A stretch of 10,027 nt of DNA from positions 1,361,599 through 1,371,625 of the forward strand of contig NW_019091360.1 in assembly GCF_001949145.1 (NCBI RefSeq), read 5' to 3'. Shown here piece by piece: positions 1 to 6,830 of the stretch. Position numbers and translations under genes: made by a program. How positions within the stretch are numbered: the first letter of the stretch is position 1; each line of letters starts with the position of its first letter. The notes under the pieces were generated by a model that was given only the letters and a program-made list of their open reading frames with translations, was not told the DNA's origin and ran no database searches. Source of the DNA: Acanthaster planci. Taxonomy: Eukaryota > Echinodermata > Asteroidea > Valvatida > Acanthasteridae.

Positions 1-10
1 GCTTGCTACA

Positions 11-300
11 GGAGGAACAATGAATTAAGGAAGACAAAAAAGGGAACAGTTGTTATCTTGTCATTTTCTTCAAGTCTCAAGAAAGTTTCATGTCACTGTG
101 GAGGTCAAATATCAGGTCTTTTTGGTCAGTTCCAAGTCATGTTTCATACCACAACAAAGTTATAAGTTGAGCTTTATGTTGATGTGTTTTTATTTCAAGT
201 GTTTTCAGTTGGCCAAGTAATGTCAAACTCCAAGGATTACATTACAGTTAAAAAGGGTCTTGAGTTACCTCAGATGCATTGAATTTTATTGATGAGGTCC
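11..300 (+). repeat. Left arm of a long diverged inverted repeat
   Basis: This stretch matches the reverse complement of 775-1313, with the right arm carrying one large extra block. Anchors seen by eye include CAATGAATT (19-27) against the complement of 1298-1306, TTTCATGTCAC against the complement near 1233, AGCTTTATGTTG against 893-904, and TTTTATTGATGAGG against 778-791. Identity is patchy, with many substitutions and small indels, so the repeat is old. The arm may continue left of the window. It could be a fold-back element, two inverted copies of one dispersed repeat, or an inverted duplication. No protein is apparent in either arm. Confidence 0.85.
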
Positions 301-504
301 CAACTTTCATTTAACGTTAAGTGTTGTCATAAATCTTGAAACATTTGGAAATAAACTTCAATTAAAAAGCTAGCACTACATACATGTATCTCCAGTGAAT
401 GTCAAACAACAAGAAGTGAATGATAATATAAAAAAATGGGATGGGAATTTGCTTCCAGTTTGTTTACTGACTTAAAACTTTGTATTTTTTTATTCTGACT
501 GCAG

Positions 505-579
505 GTTCTGAAGGATGAGACAAGATGGACCTTTGGGCATCTGACAGATTTCCAAAATGAAACGAATAAAGTTAAATGA
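505..579 (+). CDS. Possible terminal coding exon (weak)
   Basis: A pyrimidine-rich tract (about 484-500) containing a branch-point-like CTGAC ends in TGCAG at 500-504, which is a good animal 3' splice site. It is followed by 24 open codons and then TGA at 577-579. The peptide begins VLKDETRWTFGH and ends NETNKVK. It is charged and of ordinary composition, unlike peptides derived from simple repeats. I do not recognise a family. An AATAAA sits at 565-570 inside the reading frame and another at 785-790 could serve as a poly(A) signal. Upstream exons would lie outside the window. The exon sits in the spacer between two inverted arms. It could equally be chance, because a 75-nt open frame after an AG is not rare. 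Confidence 0.25.
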   Translation, partial: VLKDETRWTFGHLTDFQNETNKVK

Positions 580-774
580 AATTGACTTACAAGTATTAAA
601 ACTCTTCAAAATCTTTTAATTACAGTTTATGACAAGTTCTTGCAGTAATCAGTTATCATAATTGAATTTGATTAAAACACGACTAGAGGGAACCGAGTTT
701 ATCGTTTTGGTTAACTATTTGACAAAGGAAAATGTGAATGCAAAGCCTTAAGAATAATTTGGACTGTTGTAGTA

Positions 775-1313
775 GGACCTCATCAATAAAATCCAATACT
801 TAAAGGAGATTCAGTACACTATGAACTGTACAGCGACATGGAAGTTTTTGGAGTTACCTGTTTAAACACTTGAAGTAAAAACACACCAACATAAAGCTTG
901 ACTTGTGACTTTGCTATGATGTATAACTTGGCTTTCAACTGACCCAAACAACCTGAGATTTGACAACCACAAATCACACATGTACATGTTTGCAGCGCCG
1001 GTGAATAAAACAACCCAAACTCATACAGCGTTTTGTGTTTTTCTACTGCTAAATTTTTGGTGGGTTATGAAAACAAGCAGCAAATATCTGCAGCGCGAAG
1101 ATTTGATAATTGTATATATAAACTGACAGCAAAAACTGGCAAATTTACCCTCTTCTGTTTTCGGTGGTGTGCATGACAATTAACCAACATCCGCATAGGT
1201 CCTTGCATCTACATGTACATGTATGAAGTGACATGAAACATTCTTGAAACAAGAAGAAAATGACTTGATAACAACTCACCCCTTTCTGACCTTCCTGAAT
1301 TCATTGCTCCGCC
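775..1313 (-). repeat. Right arm of the long inverted repeat, interrupted
   Basis: The reverse complement of this segment follows the left arm (11-300) in order. 775-977 pairs with the inner part of the left arm, and 1223-1313 pairs with its outer part, including the block matching TTGTTATC, GTCATTTTCTTC and CATGTCAC. The intervening 978-1222 has no counterpart in the left arm and is annotated separately. If both arms were transcribed together, the RNA could fold into an imperfect hairpin of roughly 290 bp per arm around a spacer of about 470 nt. Confidence 0.85.
978..1222. mobile_element. Extra block in the right arm, bordered by ACATGTACATGT
   Basis: The left arm of the inverted repeat passes directly through this position without the extra DNA, so this block was inserted into the right arm or lost from the left. 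It begins with ACATGTACATGT at 978-989 and ends with the same 12-mer at 1211-1222. Those 12-mers could be a target duplication, element ends, or a microsatellite through which recombination occurred. The interior (990-1210) has no ORF worth noting and no clear terminal inverted repeats. GCAGCG recurs at 992 and about 1091. A small non-autonomous transposon is possible, but the class is unknown. Confidence 0.5.
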
Positions 1314-1493
1314 GGTCACAAGTACAACCAATGTAACATTGATGCAGCCCACCAACCTGTGCTGTGTTCCCTAATGGCCACCAGCACGGGCAGCGAAGTG
1401 GAGCAGGTGCACGCTAACCTCGTCTGATCCCTGGAGTTCTGCTGATGGTAGCATGATGAGGGTAGACTGCTGTTAGGCACTCTTTCGGGAGTT
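1280..1493 (-). other. Possible minus-strand exon, probably non-coding or 5' UTR
   Basis: On the minus strand a T-rich tract ending TTTTCAG (complement of 1494-1500) is a plausible acceptor. GGTGAGTT (complement of 1273-1280) is a good donor, giving a candidate exon of 214 nt. Composition is visibly richer in G+C than the flanks. All three minus frames contain stops. One frame holds a run ending LLHFAARAGGH, which faintly resembles an ankyrin-repeat helix, but it stops immediately and no further repeats follow. An ATG (complement of 1302-1304) with eight codons before the donor would fit a 5' UTR exon with a short coding start. A plus-strand frame ending VEQVHANLV at about 1429 is equally open, so strand and status are uncertain. 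Confidence 0.2.
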
Positions 1494-3160
1494 CTGAAAA
1501 GCAATTAAAAAATGAAGGGACTTTTAATTATGTTGTATTTTGAGAACAAAGTGTGCACTCACAATCATATGTATAACTTGTGAACAGTTTGTTTACACTT
1601 TCATTAGGGAGATACTGAAGATGTATCAAGCTATTGAAGATTTATAATTGAAAAGCATGTAAGTTGGCAGTTTCCAGAATAAACTGAGATGGTAAATATA
1701 CAAACCAGGAAGGCAATTTGTCAGTGTTCAAGCTTTTCTATCTGCTCAAACACCAGGTACATATTGGGATATATGTACATATCTTTTTCCTTCCTCCATG
1801 ATGCACTACAGAAATGTGCTGGCTTTTTGGATGCTGCTTTATCACTATTGAAGACCTGGGCCTTATTACATAACTTGGCCATGGAGCAAGCATTGTCTGC
1901 AACCAGCCTGACAGTCCTCATTGGCCATGCAGGTCAAATTTGAATTTCAGTAGTGTAAAAGGTCATTGGACATGCCCAATTCTGCCAGCAAACCTCTACT
2001 TTTGCAGTTGACAGCTTTTGTCAACCGTGAATACCATAAGATACGGATAACCATATCAAAAACAAGTTTCGGCGGGTGGGGTGGTGGGTGAGTGAGTGAG
2101 CACGTGGGAGTGAAAAGGAATAAAATTGAAAATATAAACAAGCACATTTTTTAAAGCAGGCACAATTTACTTTTGGGGAAAAGAAATTAAAAACCAAACA
2201 GTACACAGAACCAACACCTTTCACAGTTTCCAAAATAAAGGCCTTCCATGAAATCACATACCTGTTGCATCCTTGTTGAATGAAATGAACAAGGTTTACT
2301 GACCAATTTTAAGTTTTGCAGATCACAGGGATGAGGTTGGGGGATTCACAAACTACTCTTCAAAAGAGTTGTTTAAATCACAGTTCAAATACTCATTATT
2401 TTTGGTTCTCTTGACGATGATGTGAAATCATGTTTGGTTTATGGATTTTTAACAATGTGCACAAAAGGAGAAAAGCTCTCACGACAGTACAATGCTGCCA
2501 TAAACGATCACAATGGGGTCCACACTAAATGTTTTGGTACCTGAGTGATTTTTTTCACCTACATGTATTGCCCACTATGGCCCATGCCTTCCTTGACTGT
2601 GTGCATGAGGATTGGGCCAGCATGAAAAAAAAAATTTAAAAAGGAACAAGTGGTGATCAGGCAATATGGATATTGATGATGCCACAGATTTGGTTTGTGC
2701 ATAAACGCATCAACATCGGAATGTGTGCCAAATGATATGAGCCCCACTTTGGCCATTTATTGATTTGTGGTATTTGTAATACAAATGAGATGGAGAATAT
2801 CTAGGAAATGATTCGGAGGTTCTTTTTAGTGTCTTCAATGGCAACGGTGAGTACCCCTTGACTGAAAGATTGAGACGGAAGGTGCAGTTGCTTGGACAGG
2901 TTTTTGTCAACGAATCTACTGATGGTTTTTAATAACTTCAAGGTGATTCAAACCTGAAGTACATGTAAAAAGAATCGTGCGCTTTCCAGAGGCCATATCC
3001 GGGTGTCAGATTTTAAGGTCAATTGGAGGGTGCCCTCATGAGATTTTGAAAGCACATGCCTGCATGGTCATAGACTTGCCGCAGGTCTGAGTAATCCATG
3101 TGCGGCCGCGCAGAAGAAAAACCGCGATGGGATGTTAGCAAGCAGTCACGGTATTGTTAA
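1494..3160. other. No gene supported; intron-like or intergenic sequence
   Basis: I find no convincing exon, RNA gene or transposon ORF here. Open frames of 62-84 codons occur on both strands but lack coherent composition, flanking splice signals or recognisable motifs. A possible acceptor (GTTTTGCAG at 2312-2320) is followed by about 27 open codons without recognisable content. TACATGTA palindromes occur near 2561 and 2961. A NotI-type GCGGCCGC at 3102-3109 sits in a short CpG-rich patch. Confidence 0.6.
2071..2101 (+). repeat. G-rich tract with GTGA microsatellite
   Basis: The stretch starts GGCGGGTGGGGTGGTGGG and runs into about three GTGA units (2088-2100). The spacing of the G runs would permit a two-tier, or bulged three-tier, G-quadruplex on the plus strand. 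There is no adjacent gene to suggest a function, so it is most simply a low-complexity tract. Confidence 0.6.
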
Positions 3161-3164
3161 AATA

Positions 3165-4265
3165 ATTTTAGTTCAGTATGAATACGGTTCAAAATAGTTA
3201 AGGCAGTAAAGAATCACAGGATAACAAAATGACGACATTACTGAACACACTACTGAAATGAACCACAGTGTTAGCTTGCTGAAAAAAGGATACCAGTTTA
3301 AGAATTGATTATTAAAGTACCGGTGCACGCATTGGTCAGAAAGATTTCCATTTAGTTCCTCTGAAGGAAATTACTATTAAAATCGATGACTTAGATAGAA
3401 ACTATCAAGCTATACAGGTAAGGCATTCGATTATGGACAAGTCAGTCCGTACAAACTTTTATGCTGTACTACGCAGAACACACAGCGTGACTCAGCGGAT
3501 TATAATGTTGCGGGCATTGGGTGTGCGAGTGACCGACCAGTATTAACAATATTTTTTTTTCATCCTCAGCGGGGTTGACTGTTTCAACTACTGTACATGT
3601 ATAAGACTTTCCCAATGCCTAGGTCAACGCCAATATTTATTTTATCATTTTAAGGGCAAGTAAAGATTACATGTAAATCTCTCGGGATAGATTTTTTTAG
3701 CAAGTTTTGAAAAATTAAAGGTCTTTTCATTGTAACTTTGGTCCGATGATTATCTCAAACCTTACACAACATTGCGTGCATGAAGGTCATATTACCAGCA
3801 TCTACATGTACTTATTTCCCAGGGATAACAGAAATTTGGCCACATCTGAAAATGCATTTTTACATTTTTTATCTGCCATTAGAGGGTGCTGGATTATTTC
3901 ACGACATTACCAGGACTATTTTGGAATACTCTCTGACCACAGGAGACTATAATACCATTGAAAGTAATTTGGTAATTTCACCTACGGAGTATTTCAAAAG
4001 GCACTTATGGTTTAGACCAGCGAGGGTGAAGTGAATCTACATTCATGACAAAAATGAACCCCTAAATTTATTGTATTACTTGCTGTAAACAACATAAGGT
4101 ATTTTACAGTCGATTTTTAAATGGATTTGTTGAAGAGAAATATAAAAATTCAACTGCTCATAATTTGACACCTGATGACATCAGTACAAGTTCATATCTC
4201 AACTGGTTCCAAAAAACGCTGTTCAGACTTTATATTTATAGCTCACCAAAAAAAAAAGCAGATGA
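3165..4265 (+). repeat. Segmental duplication, copy 1 (retains empty site)
   Basis: This segment aligns in the same orientation with 4508-6210. Shared anchors in order are ATCACAGGA (3213 and 4571), GGATACCAGTTT (3288 and 5019), AAAGGTCTTTTCATTGTAA (3717 and 5603), GCATGAAGGTCAT (3778 and 5674), AAGGCACTT (3998 and 5889) and TGACACCTGATGACATCAG (4166 and 6079). The intervening sequence aligns with many differences, so the duplication is old. The edges are approximate; weak similarity may continue to about 4265. Around 3255-3290 this copy runs straight through the point where copy 2 carries a mobile element. The ORF at 3780-4034 is not preserved in the other copy, which argues against coding. 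Confidence 0.85.
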
Positions 4266-4630
4266 AAGACAAAACTAGATGGTACAACGTGTTTCATGAT
4301 TGGGTGATATAGTTTGATGACATCACAGAAATTTGTGGCATATCAGACACATGTAGATCTACCGGTATTAGGCCTCATCATCTGTGCAAGATAAATGTAT
4401 GTACATGTACATCTCTGAGGTACATGCATATTAAATGACGAAATCAAAGACGACGAGATTCTACTGTGTGTCTGTTTTTTATATTAGGGCTTTTCTGCAT
4501 TGAATGACACAGTTCAGGAGAAAATGTTCAGACTATGGACTCTAAAACAGAATGTTTAAACTAACAAAGGATCACAGGATTATGAAATCATGATGTCACT
4601 GATCATGGAAGTCACTGCCAAAAGAAACAC

Positions 4631-4640
4631 TGTATTATCC
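4631..4640 (+). repeat. Target-site duplication, left copy
   Basis: TGTATTATCC is repeated exactly at 4998-5007, immediately outside the inserted element. The paralogous copy 1 lacks both the insert and the second copy of this 10-mer, which supports a real target-site duplication. Confidence 0.75.
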
Positions 4641-4649
4641 TTAATTAAT

Positions 4650-4718
4650 TTGAGATTTTGGCCCTTCCCGACGTGTATTATAACACTGTATATTCAGTGT
4701 TTGCCCCGAAGGCTTGTG
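4650..4718 (+). repeat. Left inverted arm of the inserted element
   Basis: It reads from TTGAGATTTTGGCCC to GAAGGCTTGTG and matches the complement of 4885-4958 with a few mismatches and two small indels. It contains its own small hairpin, ACACTG-TATATT-CAGTGT (4683-4700). Confidence 0.8.
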
Positions 4719-4726
4719 AAAAAAAA
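4719..4726 (-). terminator. T8 run, possible pol III terminator
   Basis: Eight A on the plus strand give TTTTTTTT on the minus strand, about 20 nt downstream of the tRNA-like T arm. Runs of four or more T terminate RNA polymerase III. The position fits termination of a transcript driven by the B box at 4748-4758, leaving the left arm outside the short product. Confidence 0.45.
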
Positions 4727-4727
4727 C

Positions 4728-4800
4728 CGCACAAGCATACCCGGGTGGGACTTGAACCCACGACTTCCTGCTTACTAGTGCAGACATCCGAGCCTGCCGG
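4728..4800 (-). promoter_or_regulatory. tRNA-like core with pol III B box
   Basis: On the minus strand GTGGGTTCAAGTCCCAC (4746-4762) forms a T stem and loop and contains GGTTCAAGTCC (4748-4758), which fits the B-box consensus GGTTCRANNCC. Upstream, CTGC and GCAG could pair as an anticodon-like stem around ACTAGTAA. I cannot fold a proper D arm, acceptor stem or convincing A box, so this is a tRNA-derived relic and not a functional tRNA gene. Confidence 0.6.
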
Positions 4801-4827
4801 TGTCAGCTGGCTGGTTCCAGTCAGATA

Positions 4828-4848
4828 TACATGTACACTGTACATGTA
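4828..4848. repeat. TACATGTACA inverted pair
   Basis: TACATGTACA (4828-4837), a single C, then TGTACATGTA (4839-4848) make a 10-bp perfect inverted repeat. It lies inside the mobile element, so TACATGTA motifs are carried by mobile DNA as well as by unique sequence. Confidence 0.8.
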
Positions 4849-4884
4849 CAAGTAGTAGCGGGTACCATCAACAACAACATGTAC

Positions 4885-4958
4885 CACAAGCCTTCAGGGG
4901 CAAACTGAGTATACAGTGTTATAATACACGTCGGGCAGGGCAAAAAATCCAAAATTAA
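4885..4958 (-). repeat. Right inverted arm of the inserted element
   Basis: It starts CACAAGCCTTCAGGGGC and ends near CCAAAATTAAT, the complement of 4650-4718. Divergence from the left arm is small compared with that between the two segmental duplication copies, consistent with a younger insertion. Confidence 0.8.
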
Positions 4959-4997
4959 TGAACATCTCCCCGACGCAAATCCATCCTTGGAAATAGT

Positions 4998-5007
4998 TGT
5001 ATTATCC
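4998..5007 (+). repeat. Target-site duplication, right copy
   Basis: TGTATTATCC is identical to 4631-4640. After removing the element and one copy of the 10-mer, the flanks join to give a sequence that lines up with about 3260-3299 of copy 1 with little length difference. Confidence 0.75.
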
Positions 5008-5295
5008 ATTTTCGTAAAGGATACCAGTTTGAGCATTTAAGAACTACATGTACATGAACGACGTCCTACTGATGGACCACAAGTACCGGTAAACCCAATT
5101 AGCAATTTTATCGAATGGGATTATCAACAGATAAATTAGAGTTGGATGTCAGCAAAATATTCCGTTTTTATTTTGTGAATGCCTAGGCCTGGTGTCTGCT
5201 CGCTGTCGTTGCTGAACAGAGGGGACTGCACGTACTGGCATACCGTACCCTGATATGTGACTAGCATATGGAAATTTTGGCGGTGGTCTAAAGTT

Positions 5296-5357
5296 TGTAC
5301 ATGTATGTTATGTTATGTACATGTATGGTACACGTACATGTATATGTACCGTACATG
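5296..5357. repeat. Cluster of GTACATGTA-type palindromes
   Basis: About 60 bp are made almost wholly of TACATGTA, GTACACGTAC and GTACCGTAC variants, including three exact TACATGTA. The block lies in the part of copy 2 that is longer than copy 1, so the array probably expanded after the duplication. The frames open across it are products of the repeat. Confidence 0.8.
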
Positions 5358-6114
5358 CTTCCGCCATGCACAGAAAAGAGAGAGCCACATAAGACAAAGA
5401 CTAGTTACGTGTATAGCATATCCAGAAGCAAGAAACCAATGTTGGCAATTTTTCTTTTGAATATTGGTGGGTCAACCACATTAACAATAAGAAAACCCAA
5501 TGCCTTGTTTAATGCCGATATTTATTCTATCCTCTAAAGGGTAATTTGAGATTAGATTTACATCTCTAAGGATGGATATTTTCACTGATTTAAAAAAAAA
5601 TGAAAGGTCTTTTCATTGTAAATGTAACTTCTGGTTTGACGGAGCCAAAGACACATACATGTATGTGTCGTCTGCATGAAGGTCATTGTATCAACCAACT
5701 ACCAAGTGATTACAGCAAACTTCGCCACAAACGTCAACTGAAAATGTATTTTTTCAATTTTTCGACCTCGAGGATGCTCGAATATTTCATGACCTCACTG
5801 ATAAATTACTCGTAGTAAACAATACTATCTTGCAGGACACTAACATCGTCAAAAGCAAGTTCACATCTATTACTAATTGTAAATTACAAGGCACTTCGGG
5901 TTTCCGGAAGCAAGGGTCCAGTGATTTTACATGTATGTACACGACAAAAAATAAAAACCTAAGTTTGAATTTGTCCAATCATTTGCTGCAAAATGCGAGA
6001 TGAGGTATCTCATGATGGATTTTTATAGGCCTCCATAGATTTTCAAGATAAAGTGTCAAAAGTTAATTGCTTGTAATATGACACCTGATGACATCAGGAG
6101 GACATCAGAGTAAT

Positions 6115-6134
6115 GTACATGTACGTACATGTAC
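6115..6134. repeat. 20-bp perfect palindrome, GTACATGTAC twice
   Basis: GTACATGTAC occurs twice in tandem and forms one 20-bp perfect palindrome; the flanking T (6114) and A (6135) extend it to 22 bp. It sits about 17 bp after the last strong anchor of the segmental duplication (TGACACCTGATGACATCAG). Confidence 0.85.
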
Positions 6135-6210
6135 ACCACTTGTGATCAGGGTCAGTATTTGTTCAGGGTTTAAGCTCGTACCTTAAATAGTGCCAAAGAA
6201 AAACCGCAGG

Positions 6211-6780
6211 GAATGTCAGAGTGGAAAAAGACAGAAAGGTGGAAAGAAAGAAAGATTTCGCTGAACAATCAGTTAATTCAAAGAGTTCTAAATACATGTA
6301 CTGGCAGGTGATTGAGCTGGGTCCGATCATCTGCTCAGTGTACATGTAATGCCCAAATTATTTCATTTTGCTCAAGGTGCATTCTTTTCCTTCCAGGTAA
6401 GTTTTGGGCAGTTTTCACTGAAGTTCAATCACTTAAGTCATCACTGAAAAATTTTGCACAAGACGCGGGGCGATTACACTGGTTCCCACTGCTACTGTAC
6501 ATCGGGAACTTTAATGTAAATTGTACATAGCGACTGTGCTGCGTACTGGCTGTTGTTCCTTTGCAAGTAAGGTTTTTCTTGACCTCTTGATCCATTATCA
6601 TCAGCCTTAAATCTTTTAGTACTTAAATCTTTCCTCTGAAGCAAATTTTCAACATTCCATAAAAGTGTGCACAAAGGGAAATTTTTGGTATACCCAATAC
6701 TTGGGTACGGCAGTATTCCACATAATGGCATTGTACTGTACCGGGACGTTTAACGTTAGGAACCAGTAAAGTCTGCACTT
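6211..6780. other. No gene supported; contains possible recursive-splice motif
   Basis: Short open frames are present on both strands without recognisable content. The purine-rich patch at 6226-6256 (GGAAAGAAAGAAAG) is low complexity. The only notable signal is the acceptor-donor junction at 6396/6397, listed separately. Confidence 0.55.
6380..6402 (+). promoter_or_regulatory. Juxtaposed splice acceptor and donor (possible ratchet point)
   Basis: A pyrimidine tract (TTCTTTTCCTTCCAG, 6382-6396) ends in CAG and is followed at once by GTAAGT (6397-6402). This is the form of a zero-length exon used in recursive splicing of long introns in flies and vertebrates. Alternatively it could be an ordinary donor or acceptor that reads well on both sides, or chance. 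No flanking exon is visible that fixes the gene or strand. Confidence 0.3.
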
Positions 6781-6830
6781 CAAAGAGCCAGTTTGTGACC
6801 CGGGTTCGAATCCCACCTAGGCCGACTTAA
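6765..6830 (+). mobile_element. tRNA-derived SINE relic with B box
   Basis: CCCGGGTTCGAATCCCACCT (6800-6819) contains GGTTCGAATCC (6803-6813), an exact fit to the pol III B box and T-loop consensus. The preceding CTGCACTTCAAAGAGCCAG resembles the anticodon arm of tRNA-derived SINE heads. An A box is not convincing: the nearest candidate, TGGCATTGTACTG near 6725, mismatches the consensus and is too far away. Neither a tail nor target duplications could be defined, so the limits are approximate. It is a relic, not a tRNA gene. Confidence 0.45.

Larger units (their letters stand above)
4641..4997 (-). mobile_element. Non-autonomous element with inverted arms and a tRNA-like core
   Basis: This 357-bp insert is flanked by exact 10-bp direct repeats (TGTATTATCC) and is absent from the paralogous site in copy 1. 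Arms at 4650-4718 and 4885-4958 are inverted repeats of each other; a 25-nt core around CCCGACGTGTATTATAACAC is identical in both. The centre carries a tRNA-type B box on the minus strand, and a run of eight T on that strand lies just downstream. It could be a composite tRNA-derived SINE whose tail is present twice in opposite orientation, or a MITE that captured a pol III promoter. The right end extends 39 bp beyond its arm, so the arms are not strictly terminal; this favours a SINE-like or truncated element. No protein is encoded. Confidence 0.75.
4508..6210 (+). repeat. Segmental duplication, copy 2 (carries insertions)
   Basis: This is the partner of 3165-4265 in direct orientation. The offset between anchors grows from 1358 bp at the left edge to 1731 bp after the element at 4641-4997, then 1886 and 1913 bp further right. 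The increase of 373 bp at the first step is almost fully explained by the 357-bp element plus its 10-bp target duplication. The later growth falls in 5040-5460, where copy 2 has extra TACATGTA-rich DNA and alignment to 3300-3540 is poor. ORFs in this copy (for example 5600-5815) do not correspond to those of copy 1. Confidence 0.85.

Noticed and set aside
2346-2376. Hairpin ACTCTTCAAAAGAGT as a terminator or structured RNA
   Set aside because: The stem is only about six bp, expected by chance, with no RNA context.
3102-3109. GCGGCCGC and CpG-rich patch as a CpG-island promoter
   Set aside because: The CpG-rich stretch is only about 30 bp and has no TATA, initiator or exon nearby.
3780-4034. 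84-codon ORF in copy 1 as a gene
   Set aside because: The frame is not kept in the homologous part of copy 2 and has no recognisable content.
4728-4800. A functional tRNA gene
   Set aside because: The T arm is good, but no acceptor stem, D arm or clear anticodon can be folded.
4678-4887. Minus-strand frame containing EVVGSSPTRVC
   Set aside because: This string is the usual spurious translation of a tRNA-like T arm; the DNA is a pol III element, not a protein gene.
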